Shown here one piece after another: positions 11,390 through 24,245 of a stretch of 64,000 nt of DNA (positions are counted from its first letter, which is position 1; each line of letters starts with the position of its first letter). This DNA comes from Jacaranda mimosifolia. Its lineage: Eukaryota > Streptophyta > Magnoliopsida > Lamiales > Bignoniaceae. Both the position numbers and the translations under genes were made by a program. Below the pieces are notes generated by a model that was not told the origin of the DNA, made no database searches, and saw nothing but the letters and a program-made list of their open reading frames with translations. The stretch lies in assembly GCA_018894105.1 (NCBI GenBank), contig CM032117.1:37800501-37864500 (forward strand), in the 5' to 3' direction.

Positions 11390-13529
11390 TGTTGGAATAG
11401 TACCCCACAAGCCAATTAGATTGGCATTGTAAACAATTTCACTTGTGATACAATCTTGATGGGATGATATTCTTGAAATGGTCATCTTCATCTTATGCAT
11501 ATATTTACTTTACTAGCATTTGGTTGAAGCCCTTAGATCACACAAGACTAGGAGACTTGGTCACACACTTGGTGGTGATCATGAAATAAGTCTCTTAAAA
11601 ATTTTCAAGTTGTAGGATCTTAAGATCCGCATAGACTTGCACTACTGATGCATTAACCCAAGGAATTGGATATTGCTCTGTTTCATGAGTAATGCCATAT
11701 GAGATATAGGTGCTTGTTAGTGGGTGCTTGTTAGAGAACAAGCCACTGAAGACCCGTTTGAAGAATCTACTATATAGCCGTAGTGGTAAGTCGGTATTGG
11801 AAATTCTCTAGCTTATGATAGTGCATGTAATTAGTCCTTTGACCTAAGGATCTATTGTAACCTTGTATTTAGGTCCTCATGCTTTGACATTCGGGTGTAG
11901 CGGCTCATTCGGGTGAAGATTGGGTATGAGCTCCTTAGACATGAAGGTTTATGTGATCCAAGATGGGATCTGACTCCTCGTCATTCTGAAGGGTGAGTAC
12001 ATCTCCTATGTATTCTATAATGATCGATTCCATGAAATCCTTGCGCAAGGTAGTATGATAATTTGGAAAAGGAGTTTTCCAAAGATGAGGTCATAAAAGG
12101 AATCGAACAATAAGAACAGAGACATAGTATTGAAGCTATTAGGGAGCTGACAAACATCTTGCCATAGGCCTCTTTTAGGAGATAGGAGACGGAAGGGCCG
12201 TATTTACATGGTACGCATAGAGCTTGAATGATTTTCCAAAAATATTCATTTCGGCCAAGTAGTTAAGCTCTATGTGCTTAAGGTTGGACTTCGACCTGGA
12301 GATTGGGTGCTCTTTAATTAATGGAAATTAATTAAATTGAGTCGATTAGCTTAAAGGAGTTTAAACTAAAGTGAATGCTTGATATTTCAAAGTCACAAAG
12401 AGTTGTGAGCCCATATCTAATGAATGGTAGAACCTAACAGATCGCACACAAAAGCCAATTGCATATCCTAGGCGATGTAGGGGAATTTTCTAAGAGTTAG
12501 AAAAGTTCCCACATGACCGATTGGCACAGATGTTGTGGTCTTTTTTGGTTTGATCTAATTAATTTGAAGAGTTAAATTGAGATAAATAATTGAGGAGTTA
12601 ATTATTTGGTACCACATGACTATCAATTGGTCAAGTTAACTTAGGGGGTTAAGTTAAATGTAGTAATTAATTAAATTAAAGGAGTTTAATTTAATTAAAA
12701 TGTAGAAGTAATTTTGGAGGAAAAATTCAAATGAAATGTTCATTTAATGTGAATTAGAATTTATTTGGATGACATTTCATGAGATGAAATGAGGATTTCA
12801 AATGAAATTCAAATTCACACAAAATTCAAATTCAAATTGAATGTCAAGTTGGCAGTCACCCCTTGAGGAAGGTGTGATGCCACCTTGGCATCACACCATC
12901 CTCACTCTATATATAGATATAGAGGGAGAGAGGGGCGGCAATCTAGCAACAAGTGTGAAGAATTATATTCTCTCTATTTTTCCCTCCAATCTTTAAGTGT
13001 TGCATCATGTGTTAAAGCTTCACTTTCTTTTCCTCTCCTACCTCCAAATCAAGTCTTCATCATTGTGAATCTTTTCTATATTTTCCAGCTAATATTGAGG
13101 AGAATAGGTTATTGCATTGGTGTGTGGATCTTAATATTAGAGGCAAGACTATTGGATTGCTCGCCTTTGGAAATCCAGTTTCTGGCAGCAACTTGGCGGC
13201 ACTTCTTGCTGACCTTTTCAAGTTCTAATTAAGCTGAATTTTGGACTGTAGATCCAGCAAGGTGTTTTGGAGTTCTAGTAAAAATTTTAGCTCAAAAAAA
13301 AATCATTTGGCAGGGGAAAACGGGTCGCTACTCTGCTGCTCTGCTGGAAGACAGTTTTGAAGTGTCAAAAGTTGTCTTCTAGCTTCGTTGGTTTTTGAGC
13401 AAAACAAGGTAATCCTCATACCAAATCTCAATTAATGGCATGTTTAAATCCTTTTTTATCATGTGTAGCCTAGTTAATTTGCATTTTTAATTCTTTGATT
13501 ATTGGATCCTATAGCTACATGTGATTTCA
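11390..13529 (+). repeat. Copia C2: 5' LTR (2140 bp)
   Basis: Begins TGTTGGAATAGTACCCC and ends GTGATTTCA, followed two bases later by the primer site. U3 has a reduced hairpin chain (12560-12700) that lacks two hairpins present in C1. The palindrome and TATA box lie at 12871-12915. Confidence 0.9.
12871..12915 (+). promoter_or_regulatory. C2 5' LTR promoter: perfect 12-bp inverted repeat and TATA box
   Basis: GGTGTGATGCCA (12871-12882), spacer CCT, then its exact reverse complement (12886-12897), followed 10 bases later by TATATATA (12908-12915). The same palindrome stands upstream of the TATA box in C4 (50448-50474). Confidence 0.65.
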
Positions 13530-15454
13530 AATGGTATTTGGACCCTAACTCGTGCTATGTGATTTGGATTTTTGATTGATTGATTGATGTGATGAATTGA
13601 TCAAAATCACCAAATACATGATCCTTGCTATGGATTGGAGTGTTTGGATGATGTTGTATGTGGCTCCTTGCTTGATGAATTAAAATTATGCTAATATGTG
13701 TTTTAATATATTAATTCATATGTTGAGCATGTTTTAATTCATAGATGCTAATGTTGAATGTTGATTTGGCATTAGTTTATGTGATATAGCATGTTGTTAT
13801 TAACCTTAAGGTGTTTTGGTTAATTTTAGATCCAATATGATTGGAGTTTGTTGAAGATTTTTGAAGAACATGATTTTTACTTAAACTTTTTCAGGCAAGA
13901 TTGAGCACTTGAAATTTTATTTTTAAAAGGTGTTTTGAATCTGGAATTTCATCTACATAGTATGATTTTATGTTTAGAATGAGTTCTAAAATTTTGGTGC
14001 ACAAAAGTTGAGCCTAAATCCACTTGATCCATGCAAAACCTCAAAATAGGGTAGTTGCCACCCATGGCATGGCGCTGGCCAGGTAGCGGGCGTACCTGTT
14101 GCGCGGTCATGCGCCCAGGCTCGGCGACAGTAGGGCAATTTTAGTTTTTTGGATTTTGAGTGTTGATTTTTGGTTCCTTAAATGGCCAAAAGTGGTTTGC
14201 ATCACACATAATAGATGCACAAATGTTGTGCAAACTCTCAAAATTATGTTTGACATTTTTAATTACCTTTCAAAATTAGTCAAAGTTAATATTCAACAAT
14301 GTGGCATACATGTCATGCTTACTCTTGCTTGGCCAATTAATTGTTTATGAAATAAGAATTTAATCGTTGGAATTGAATGCCAATTCTATATTTATTTATT
14401 TTTCATTTAATTATTTAATGGATGATGAATGTATGGGATGATCATGAGCCTTTAATATTGATTTTATTTGTTTCAAGTTGTTGAAAGGGTTGTATTAAAT
14501 TAGGGTTTGTGTGCCTCTTAATTTCTATCTTGTAAATGTTATAAGAGTAGAATCGCTAGGAGTGAGAATTTCTTTCTCATGCAAATGTTACAAAGAGTAA
14601 AGAAGACCCATGAATGCATGGGGATACACTTATGTAATAACTAAATTTAATCAACCCACTTAAAGTCAACTAGGTAGTGCACCACTTGGTTAACCTCATG
14701 GTCATCCCACCCTAGGAGCATGCTAGGTGCATTTACTTATTTATATGCTTTCCATATCCTATTGATGTATGTAATGCATGGATTAGGATGTAGATAACCT
14801 AAATAAGAAGATAAAAATGATGAGATCTTTGCAAGCAAGAAAAACGCTCCACATAGAATGTCTAAGTACTATCAATATTAAGTCAAAATGGATATAAATT
14901 AAAAGGAGTTTTAATTAATCCATGTCTTTTACCAATAGTATGTGCCATGATGATGCTACCAATTTTGTGTGATGGCTTAGGAGGAAAGCTGTGAGCATAT
15001 ACTTAGCATACGATGCACCTTTGATTTGAGAACGCCTACGTATTCGCACTCGATCACGAGGGATGTTGTGACGCCATCTCAAGTCAAAGTTTGATTGGTA
15101 GGTTCGACTTAACACCTAGTAATGTAGATGGCACACGGTCATGTGGGTTTAAATGAAAAATGAGGCAAAATATATCAAGAGTTGCATAGAGATGCAACTA
15201 GCGAAGGTTGCTTACCCTTCGATTGGTTGTGGATGGCACTCGGTCACGGGGTCCACTTCCAAGTCCTTGGGATCTTGATTCTCACTAGGAAATATGATTT
15301 CCCGAATTCTTCTAGGGGGTAAAGGATTTGATAAAATAATGGGATGAAAACATGCTTGAAAGACCATGAACATGTTTTTACAATATCCATATTCAATAAT
15401 ATGCTTATAATCTTCTTCTTTTCTCTTGTAGATTTTCGAAATCTTCAAAACAAA
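13530..15454 (+). other. C2 untranslated leader (about 1.9 kb)
   Basis: Long non-coding stretch between the LTR and gag. It holds a GC-rich island at about 14055-14130 inside AT-rich DNA, and CAC..GTG-type repeated motifs near 15047, 15131 and 15236. A pyrimidine-rich CTTGTAG lies at 15425-15431, just before the gag start. A GT donor at 13409 (CAAG/GTAATC) in the LTR could pair with it. Confidence 0.7.
13532..13545 (+). other. C2 primer binding site (mutated)
   Basis: TGGTATTTGGACCC lies two bases after the LTR end. It corresponds to TGGTATCGGAGCC in C4, which complements the 3' end of plant initiator tRNA-Met. It is now mismatched. Confidence 0.7.
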
Positions 15455-16320
15455 ATGGCTAAGAATCTACTTCACACTATTTCAAAAACTAATAAACTTA
15501 CTGGACCAAACTTTCATGATTTGTTGAGAAACTCTTAACTTCGAAAATAGGACCTCTGTCCTTGATAAAAGTTCGTCAGACATATTGGGTGATGACACCA
15601 CAAATGAGGAGTGTGAATTGTTCACTAAGTATATAGATGATGATCTACAAGTGAGGTGCCTCATGATGGCTTCCATGAACAATGAGCTCCAAAAGACTCA
15701 TGAGCATATGAAGCATGCAAGTGAGATCCATATACGACTACAAGTTGTACGGTGTAGAAATTAGGCATGAAATGTTCGCTTTGTCTAGAGAGCTCTTTAG
15801 GTCAAGAATGGTTGAGGGTTTTAACATTTATGATCGCGGGCTTAAGATGATTGGACTCATCAAAAAGCTTGGACAACTTAATGGTGTGATGGACAATGAA
15901 CTCTATGTAGATTTGATCCTACAATCATTACCCTCTTTGTTCGACTAATTCATTGTGAACTTTAATATGTCCAAGCAAGATGTGGCAATCAACGAATTAG
16001 TGAATAAGCTTGTGGCTGCGAGGTGACTATGAAAATGGAAAAACCTCTTATAGTTACTTCATCCTCAAAGTCGAAGGGTCCTAGGGGCCCTGAGAAGGGA
16101 GGTAAGAGGAAGATAGGTTCTTCCTTCAAAGGGAAGCAACCCTGGAAGGGTTTGGGATAGGTAAAGAAGAAGAAAGAGAATAAAACCGATGTGAATTGTT
16201 TCCATTGTGGTGATAAAGGGAATTGAAGAAGGAATTGCAAAGCTTACCTTGTAACCCCTGAGAAGAGTATGTACTTTATTATAGTGCATTTGGCGATTAA
16301 TTCTTCTTCATGTGTATTTG
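15455..16320 (+). pseudogene. Copia C2: gag remnant
   Basis: The start codon at 15455 gives MAKNLLHT, aligning with the gag start of C3 (30039) and C4 (55348). A stop follows after 28 codons (15536-15538). The rest is readable in pieces: ELFRSRMVEGFNIYDRGLKMIG near 15790-15855, then a Lys/Arg-rich stretch. The zinc knuckle near 16192-16240 keeps both first cysteines (NCFHCG), unlike C3 and C4, but its His is Asn and a stop follows. Nonfunctional. Confidence 0.88.
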
Positions 16321-19319
16321 ATACTACATAGGGTTCTCACCTATATAATTCGTTACATGGTACGGAAAGAAGAAAGAGTCTTCATGAAGGGGATATGATC
16401 CTCCGCCTCGAAAATGGTGCAAGAGTTGCCGCCATGGTCTAAGGTGTAATCAAGTTAGACTTGGAGAATGCTTGCATTGTACTTGATCCAATTTATTATG
16501 TACCCAATCTTGTGAAAAATATTATTTCTATTATCGTTCTGGATAATGAAAGATTTGATTTTTCTATATCGAATGGGATGTTAAAAGCATTAGAGAATGG
16601 TCTTCAATTTTACAAGTTAAATTATATAACGGATTGTACATACTTGATTATCAACCTTCACTTATACAAATTCAATCAAGTAAAAGAAAATTAGATAACC
16701 AAGAAGATGCCATAATTTGGCATGCTAGACTTGGACATAATTCTAAAAATAGGATGAACAAGTTAGAAGCTCTCAAAGCACCAAATGTTAGTGGCATTGA
16801 GAACATTCCTACTTGTGATTCTTATTTGAAGGGAAAAATGACCAAGGCTCCTTTTGTAGGACAAATGGATCGCACCACAAGTCTATTAGATTTGATCCAT
16901 ACAAATGTTTGTGGTCCACTAAGAGTTAATGTAAGAGGAGACTATTCATACTTCATCACCTTCACCGATGATTATAATTAGTTCAGACATGTTTGCCTTA
17001 TGAAGTACAAGTCAGAAGTCTTTGAAAAGTTCAAAGAGTGTAGGAATGAAGCAGAAAAATAAGGACTTAGTATTAAAACTCTTTGATCGGATCGAGGGGA
17101 AGAATACTAAAATATCAAATTCTTGTGTTATCTAAAGAAAAGTGGAATTCTCTCTCAATAGACTCCACCCAGCACACCCCAACATAATGGAGTAGCCAAA
17201 AGGAGACACCGTACTTTGTTGGACATGGTACGTTCCATGATGAGCTTTTTCAATGTCTCTATAGCCTTTTGGGGATACGCCTTAGAAACGACGGTGAGGT
17301 TACTAAATCTATTGCCCTCAAAGTTAGTGCCAAAAACGCCGCATGAGATGTAGTATGGTAAAGCGCCCTCTGACTATTACCTTAAGATTTTGGGGTCTCT
17401 CGCTTACGTGAAGTGGTCAGTAGGAGACAAGTTGGATAGTAGATCCATCTTGTACAAGTTTGTGGGATACCTAAGAGAGTTTTTGGGTTATTACTTCTAT
17501 GATCCCTCGGAACAAATTGTCTTTGTTTCAAGGAACACCCATTTTTTGATAAATTAATTTCTATTAGATAGAAATGACATTGTTGTTGAACTTGATGAAA
17601 TTCAAGATGATCAACAAATCCCATAAGTGGTGGAATAAATGAGCAACAAGAGCCTTACATACAACTTCTAAGAAGGTCGGACCAAATCAAGAAGCAACTA
17701 GAAAGGTTTGGATTTCTTCATGAGATGGGACAATCAGATAGTGAGCCGAAGACCTATGAAGAAGCTATGTTGGACATAAATTCGGGACATTGGCATGATG
17801 CCATGAAATCTAAAATGAACTCCATGTACTCCAAAAAGGTATAGACTTTGGTAGATCCACCGAAGGGAATTGTTCATGTAGGTTGCAAGTGGATCTATAA
17901 GCGAAAGCTAAGAGTCGATGAAGAGGTTATGACCTTTGAGGCGCGACTAGTGGCAAAAGCTTACACTCAAAGACCCGGTATTGATTTTGAAGAAACCTTT
18001 TCACCGGTCGCAATGCCTAAGTCCATTCAGATTTAACTTGCCATAACTGCATATTATGACTATGAGATATGGCAAATAGATATGAAAACCACTTTCCTCA
18101 ATTGAAATATTGAAGAAGAAATCTATATGGAGCAATCACAAGGTTTTACATCCAAAGAGGATGAGCAAAAGGTTTTCAAACTCCAGAAATCCATTTATAG
18201 ACTCAAACAAGCGTCTTAAAGTTAGAACATACGTTTTTGACAAAATAGTCAAATCGTTTGGCTTTGTAAAAAACGTGTATGAACCTTGTATGTATAAGAA
18301 TGCTAGTAGAAGTAGCATATAGTTTATTGTGCTTTATGTCGATGACATTCTTCTCATTGGAAATGAGAGAGAAATGTTAGAGTGTACTAAAGCACGATTA
18401 TCTACTCAATTCTCGACGAAGGATTTCAGAGAAGCATCCTACATATTAGGAATATGTATATATAGAGATAGATCGAGGAAGATGTTGGGGCATTCCCAAA
18501 CCCTGTACATTGATAAGATACTAAAGAGGTTTAGGATGGAAAATTCAAGAGAGGATTCCTCCCTTTGCGACATAGCATTTATTTGTCCAAGTCTATGGCC
18601 CCTAAGATTGATAACAAAAGACAAAGAATGTCCCACATACCTTATGCATTTGCTATAGGGAGCATAATGCATGTTGTTCAATGTATAGGACCAGATGTGG
18701 CACACGCTCTAAGTGTTACAAGCTATTTCCAATCTAACCCCGGTGAATGCCACTGGCTAGCCCTTAAAACGATCCTTAAGTACTTGAGAAAGACTAAGAA
18801 ATTGTTTTGGTATACGGCAATGGAGAATTGAAACTTGAGGGGTTTTCAGATTCTAGTTTCCAATTTGATGTAGATGACCTAAAGTCTACTTCTGGATTTA
18901 TATTTTGCCTCAATGGCGGCGTAGTAAGTTGGAAAAGTTCCAAACAAAACACCACAGCCGATTTAACTACCGAGGCAGAATATATTGCGGCTTCGGAAGT
19001 TGCAAAAGAAGGTATTTAGATGAAAAACTCCATCCAAGAGTTGGATGTAGTGCCTAGCATTGCTAAGCAAGTCATTATTTTTTGTGACAACAATGGCGTA
19101 GTAGCGCAAGCTAAAGAGCCAAGATCTCATCAACATTCCAAGTATATTTTGAGGCGATATCATTTGATCCGAGAGATCACTGATCGAGGTGACATTTGAT
19201 TGGAGAGAGTTGCCTTGAAAGAGAACATAGTAGATCCACTGACTACACCCCTATTGCAAATGATCTTTGAAGGACATCTTGAGAAGATGGGTCTTAAGAC
19301 TATAGGGAATTGACTTTAG
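16321..19319 (+). pseudogene. Copia C2: protease-integrase-RT-RNase H remnant
   Basis: The protease tail is at about 16360-16690 (DPIYYVPNLVKNII). The integrase is at about 16700-17640: GHNSKNRMNK, LIHTNVCGP with the first catalytic Asp changed to Asn, TPQHNGVA, and GYYFYDPSEQ. Reverse transcriptase is at about 17700-18790, with CKWIYKRK, RPGIDFEETFSPVAMPKS and an intact YVDD near 18335-18346. RNase H is at about 18830-19240 (STSGFIFCLNGG, TTEAEYIAASE). More than ten stops or shifts interrupt it, for example TAG near 19018. The reading ends near 19319, then the purine tract 19316-19333. Confidence 0.92.
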
Positions 19320-19333
19320 GGAAAGTGGGAGAA

Positions 19334-21512
19334 TATTAGAATAGTACCCCACAAGCCAATTAGATTGGCATTGTAAACTATTTCACTTGTGCTACAATCT
19401 TGATTGAATCATATTCTTTAAATGACCATCTTCATCTTATGCACATAGTTACTTCACTAGCATTTGGTTGAAGCCCTCAGATCACATAAGACTATGGGAC
19501 TTGGTCACGCACTTGGTGGTGATCATGAAACAAGTTTTATACAATCGTGATCTTAAAAACTTCCAAGTCGTAGGATCTTATGAGACTAAGGGCATCTAAG
19601 ATCCCGATAGACTTGCATTAACAATGCATTAATCCATGGAGTTGGATATTGCTCCATTTCATGATCAATGTCATATGACATATGGGTGCTTGTTAGATAA
19701 CAAGTCACTGAAGACCTGCTTGAAGAATCCACTAGATAACTGTGGTGGTAAGTCAGTATTAGAAATTCTCCAGCTTACGATAGTGCATGTAATTAGTCCT
19801 TTGACCTGAGGATCCATTGTAACCTTATGTTTAGTTCCTTATGCTTTGACTCTTCCCTAGCCACGCAGTGGGTCATTCAGGTAGAGATTAGGTATGAGCT
19901 ACTTAAACATGGAGGTTTATATGATCCAAGTTGAGATCCGACTCCTTGCCGTTGTGAAGGGCGCGTATATCTCCTATATGTATTCTATAATGTTTGATTC
20001 CATGACATCCTTGCACAATGTAGTATGACAGCTTAGAAAAGGAGTTTTTCAAAGATGAGGTCATAAAGAGAATCGAACATTGAGAATAAAGACATAGTAT
20101 CGAAGCTATTACGGAGCCGACAAATAACTTGCCCAATGCCTCTTTCAGGAGATAGGAAATGGAAGGACCGTCTTTGCCTAGTACGCATAGAGCTAGAATA
20201 GTTCTCCAATAATTTATTTCGGCCAACTAGTTGGGCTCCATAGGCTTGAGGTTGGACATCAACCATAGAGATTGAGTACTCTTCAATTAATAGAGATTAA
20301 TTGAATTGAGTCGATTGGTTTAAAGGAGTTTAAACTAAAGTGAATATTTGATATTCCAAAGTCACAAAGAGTTTTGAGCCCATGTCTAATGAATGGCAGA
20401 ACCTAATGGAACACACACAAAAGTCAATTGCATATCCTAAGCGATGAAGGGAAATTTTCTAAGAGTTACAAAATTTCCCACATGACCGATTTGGAGGTTG
20501 ACCGAGTGGCACAAATATTGTGGTCATTTTTGGCTTGATCAATTTAATTGTTAAATTGATATAATTAATTTAAGGAGTTAAATTAGGACAATAATTAAGG
20601 AGTTAGTTATTTGGTGCCACATGACTATCAATTGGTTAAGGTAACTTAAGAGGTTAAGTTAAAGGAGGTAATTAATTAAATTAAAGGAGTTTAATTTAAT
20701 TAAAATGGAGAATTAATTTTGTAGGGAAAATTCAAATGAAATGTTCATTTAGTGTGAATTAGAATTTATTTGGATGATATTTCATGAGATGAAATGAGGA
20801 TTCCAATTGAAATTCAAATTCGAACTTACAATGCCAAGTTGGCGGTCATTCTTTAAGGAAGGTGTGATGTCAACTTGGCATCACACCATCCTCACTCTAT
20901 ATATATAGAGAGAGAGAGGGAGAAAGGGGCGGCAATCTAGCAACAAGTGTGAAGAATTAGATTCTCTCCACTTTTCCCTTCAATCTTCAAGTGTTGCATC
21001 ATGTGTTAAAGCTTCACTTTCTTTTTCTCTTCTACCTCCAAATCAAGCCTTCATCATTGTGAATCTTCTCTATATTCTCCAACTAATATTGAGAAAAATA
21101 GGTTATTGCAATGGTGTGTGGATCTTAATGTTAGAGGCAAGACAATTAGATTGCTCGCCTTTGGAGATCCAGTTTCTGGTAGCGACTTGGAGGCAGTTTG
21201 GGGTGAGCTTTTTGAGTTCTGATTGAGCTAAAATTTGGATTGTACATCTAGGAAGGTGTTTTGGAGTTCCAATAAAATTTTCAACTCAAACGAAAATCAT
21301 TTGGTAGGGTGAAACCGGTCACTACTCTACTGCGCTGCTGGAAGGCAGCGTTGAAGAGTCAAAAGCTTTCTTGTAGCTTCCTTGATTTTTGAGTAATCCT
21401 CATACCAAATCTGAATCAATGGCATGTTTAGATCCTTATTATCAGGTGTAGCCTAGTTCATTTGTATTTTTAATGCTTTGATTATCGGATCCTATGGCTA
21501 CATGTGACGTCA
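19334..21512 (+). repeat. Copia C2: 3' LTR (2179 bp)
   Basis: Collinear with the 5' LTR. The first dinucleotide is now TA instead of TG, and the end CA is at 21511-21512. It carries a TATA box near 20898-20907. The 12-bp palindrome is damaged by two substitutions. Thirteen bases around the putative splice donor of the 5' LTR are missing near 21393. Confidence 0.88.
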
Positions 21513-22255
21513 ACTCTAGCTTATTACACTTCATTAAAAGATAAAGATGATAGCCTACTAACAAATACACTATTACATTTGATACATACATATAATTTCT
21601 TACTGTTTATATGTATCTTGATAACACTACATATACTACAAACCATGCGACCCAAGCTCATGGTACCTTCTAATCCTTAATTTGGGGTAAAGAACAGAAA
21701 AAAATATTACAAGGAGAGTAAGTTCGAATGACTTAGTGAGGTAATGATCAAGATACATGAACAGTAATAATAATGAATATAAAATATAGAACAACATTGG
21801 TCCAACGTACAACAACTACCAGTAAATATCAAATAAACATATTGCTAAGTAATAACTAAATTTCACGGGATCAAGAAATAAATTTGAGAAATAATATTTT
21901 AGGTTTTACACATCATGAGCTGACTTCACGACGATCTATACCAGAGAAGAGACGTCCCAAGTTTTCATGATACTTCATGGAAAATTTCTTGTTTCAAACT
22001 CAGGGGCTGGATTTATTTTAAAGAACCGAGTGTACAAAAACGTTTTACATTGTGAGATTCATATTCAAGATCCAGGATTTTGTTTAATTTTTATAAAATA
22101 GACTGTACACAGAATATTTCATAAAATCAGTGGTATAAGCTTACTTTACAGATTCAACTGTACAAGAACATTTCACTTTTAGTTTTACACTGCAATCACC
22201 ATATAAGACAAAATAAGCCAAAAACCACTCTCAAGTTGGTCAGTCCATTATTACG

Positions 22256-22965
22256 GGTCAGCCATCAGGACTACCTCTAACATAGTATATTAACACGAGT
22301 CAGCCAATAAGACTGCTTCTAGCACAATATACTAATATAGGTCAGCCAATAAGATTGCCTCTAGTATTATAGTATCAATACAAGTCAGCCAGCAAGACTG
22401 TTTCTATTACATTATCTCAATATGAGTCGGCTAGCAAGGCTGCCTTTAACAAAATATATCAATACGGGTCAACTTGCAAAGTTGCCTCTATCATAATATA
22501 TCAACACAGGTTAGCCAAGAAGGCTACCTTTATCATAATATCTCAATACGGGTCAACCAGCAAGACTGCCTCTATCACTGTATATCAATACAGGTCAGTC
22601 AACATGACTGCCTCTATCACTAATGTATCAATATAGGCTAGTCAACATGACTATCTCTATCACCAATATATCAATACGGGTCAGTTAACATGACTACCTC
22701 TATCACCAATCTATTAATATAGGTTAGCCAGCATGGCTGCCTCTATCACCAGTTAATCAACACAGGCCAGCCAGCAGGATTGCCTCTATCATAATATATT
22801 AATACAAGTCAGTCAACATGACTATCTCTATCACCATAGCCAATACGGGTCAGTCAAATGGCTATCTCTATCACAACAAGTATAGATAAACAACAGGTAG
22901 TCAACAAAACCTCATCATAGGGAGTATAGGTAAACAACGGCTAGTCAGCACGACTGCCTCACATA
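22256..22965. repeat. Minisatellite, about 17 copies of a 42-43 bp unit
   Basis: Units follow the pattern GGTCAGCCAGCAAGACTGCC plus TCTATCA-TAATATATCAATAC, with drift. The unit length wavers between 41 and 44 and grows irregular at the right end. The array lies inside the inverted chromovirus-like LTR. The comparable LTR at 40935-43725 has no such array. Confidence 0.92.
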
Positions 22966-23922
22966 TAGTATCATAAAATATGACATTCGGGTCGAGAATG
23001 GATTAGTCAAATCATAGTTTCAAACCTTTGAAAGTTCTATATTTCAATCAATAGATTCAGTATTCAGTTCAAGTGAGATTAACAGAAGACTCCGAATTCA
23101 AATGATATTCTTTAGGATTTTTTTCAAATAAGAACGTACCATTCAGAAAATGCCATTTTCAATATATTGTTCAAGGGTGGTTCTAGAAAAAGGAGTCGTG
23201 CAGGAATTTAGAGATAAATATGCTAAAAATAAAACAGCATGGATGTTGAATGGATTCCTCAAGAGTAGCATGATATAAGGCGTTTGACCAATTTATCATG
23301 TTCAAATTAGAGAGTCGTCAAATTAACATTTTCGGTGAATTCTTCACTTGGTTTTGGTGTTTTTAGTATGGTTGGGTTCCTTTCAGCTAGGGGAAACTAG
23401 CTATGGTGTTGGTTTCTAGTTTTCGGCCACTTTTCAGTTGTTCACACTTCGGGTAGGGGTTGGGTCAGTTTTGGGAATTTAATAATTTTTGTCCTTAATC
23501 TTATATATAGAAATATTTTCAGCCTATTCATATCGACCCCAAAACCTTTTGGCTGACTTCAATTGCACCCAAAAGTTTCAACCACCTTATGATTTGACCC
23601 TAAGACTTTAATTTAGCCCTTTAAAGTTTTATTTTTTAAAACATTAACCCCTGACATTTTTAATTTTAGGTAATTACGTCCAAATTAATTTATTTTAAAG
23701 CCCTTAAAATTTTAATCTTCTCATATTGACCCGTGAATTTTATAATTTTGGGCAATCAAACCCTTTTTCTATTCGCAATTCAATCCCTCAATTCCTAGTA
23801 TTTATGCCTAACCTTAATTAATTTAATTTTGAGCAATTTTCAAGTATAATTTATTTGATCCACCTATTATTTTGTTAATTCAATCATTTGCAATTTATAA
23901 ACCAAAAGGCCGGGGGTGCTGA

Positions 23923-24245
23923 AGGAGCATTATTTAGGGAGAATACTGCCTTTTCGAGCTATCCCTCTTAGGCGGCAAGTATTAAATACCCTTTTTTCCA
24001 GAAACAAAGGTATGCTTCTCTACTCCCACTAAGCCATTACTTTGCCAAATTACTTTATGGTCAAATATCGACTAACTTAAGCATCGAAGGGTTATAGCTG
24101 GGGACCCTCTCGGCTAACCTGACATTTGTTCCTTGATTGCAGGATTCGACCCGCACCTTTAGCTGCTCCCGGAGCCAAACTTTCTGGTCGATCAATTCTT
24201 CTAGTTGACGTGAAGATCCCTACTCACGGAAAAATTCATCATCAC
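23923..24245 (+). mobile_element. Tail of the Ty3/gypsy 3' LTR
   Basis: The stretch CACTAAGCCATTACTTTGCC, GACTAACTTAAGCATCGAAGG, GGGGACCCTCTCGGC and CTTGATTGCAGG resembles the R-U5 part of plant Tat-type LTRs as I remember them. It is probably the second half of the LTR that begins at 10697, displaced by the nested insertions. The end is approximate. Confidence 0.45.

Larger units (their letters stand above)
11385..21517 (+). mobile_element. Complete Ty1/copia element C2
   Basis: Two LTRs, primer site, leader, gag, pol and polypurine tract are all present in order. The element spans 11390-21512. The flanking pentamers are GCTCT (11385-11389) and ACTCT (21513-21517), which fit a 5-bp target duplication with one mutation. 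Stops and shifts are numerous throughout, so it is an old insertion. Confidence 0.88.
11096..23922 (-). mobile_element. Chromovirus-like (Tekay/del-type) LTR, minus strand, split by copia C2
   Basis: The left edge (TATAACGCCCC at 11096, then CAGGGAGGTATCTG at 11139) resembles the reverse complement of the 3' end of the solo LTR at 40935-43725. The right part (21680-21740) matches, inverted, that LTR's CTCACTAAGCCATTC region. The right edge near 23922 (CCGGGGGTGCTG) fits the inverted LTR start. Without C2 (11390-21517) the LTR is about 2.7 kb, nearly the length of the solo LTR. No internal region is attached, so it appears to be another solo or truncated LTR. The right boundary is approximate. 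Confidence 0.6.

Noticed and set aside
22256..22965. CRISPR-like array of short repeats
   Set aside because: Units abut and drift along their whole length with no constant repeat and unique spacer; the context is a plant LTR. It is a minisatellite.
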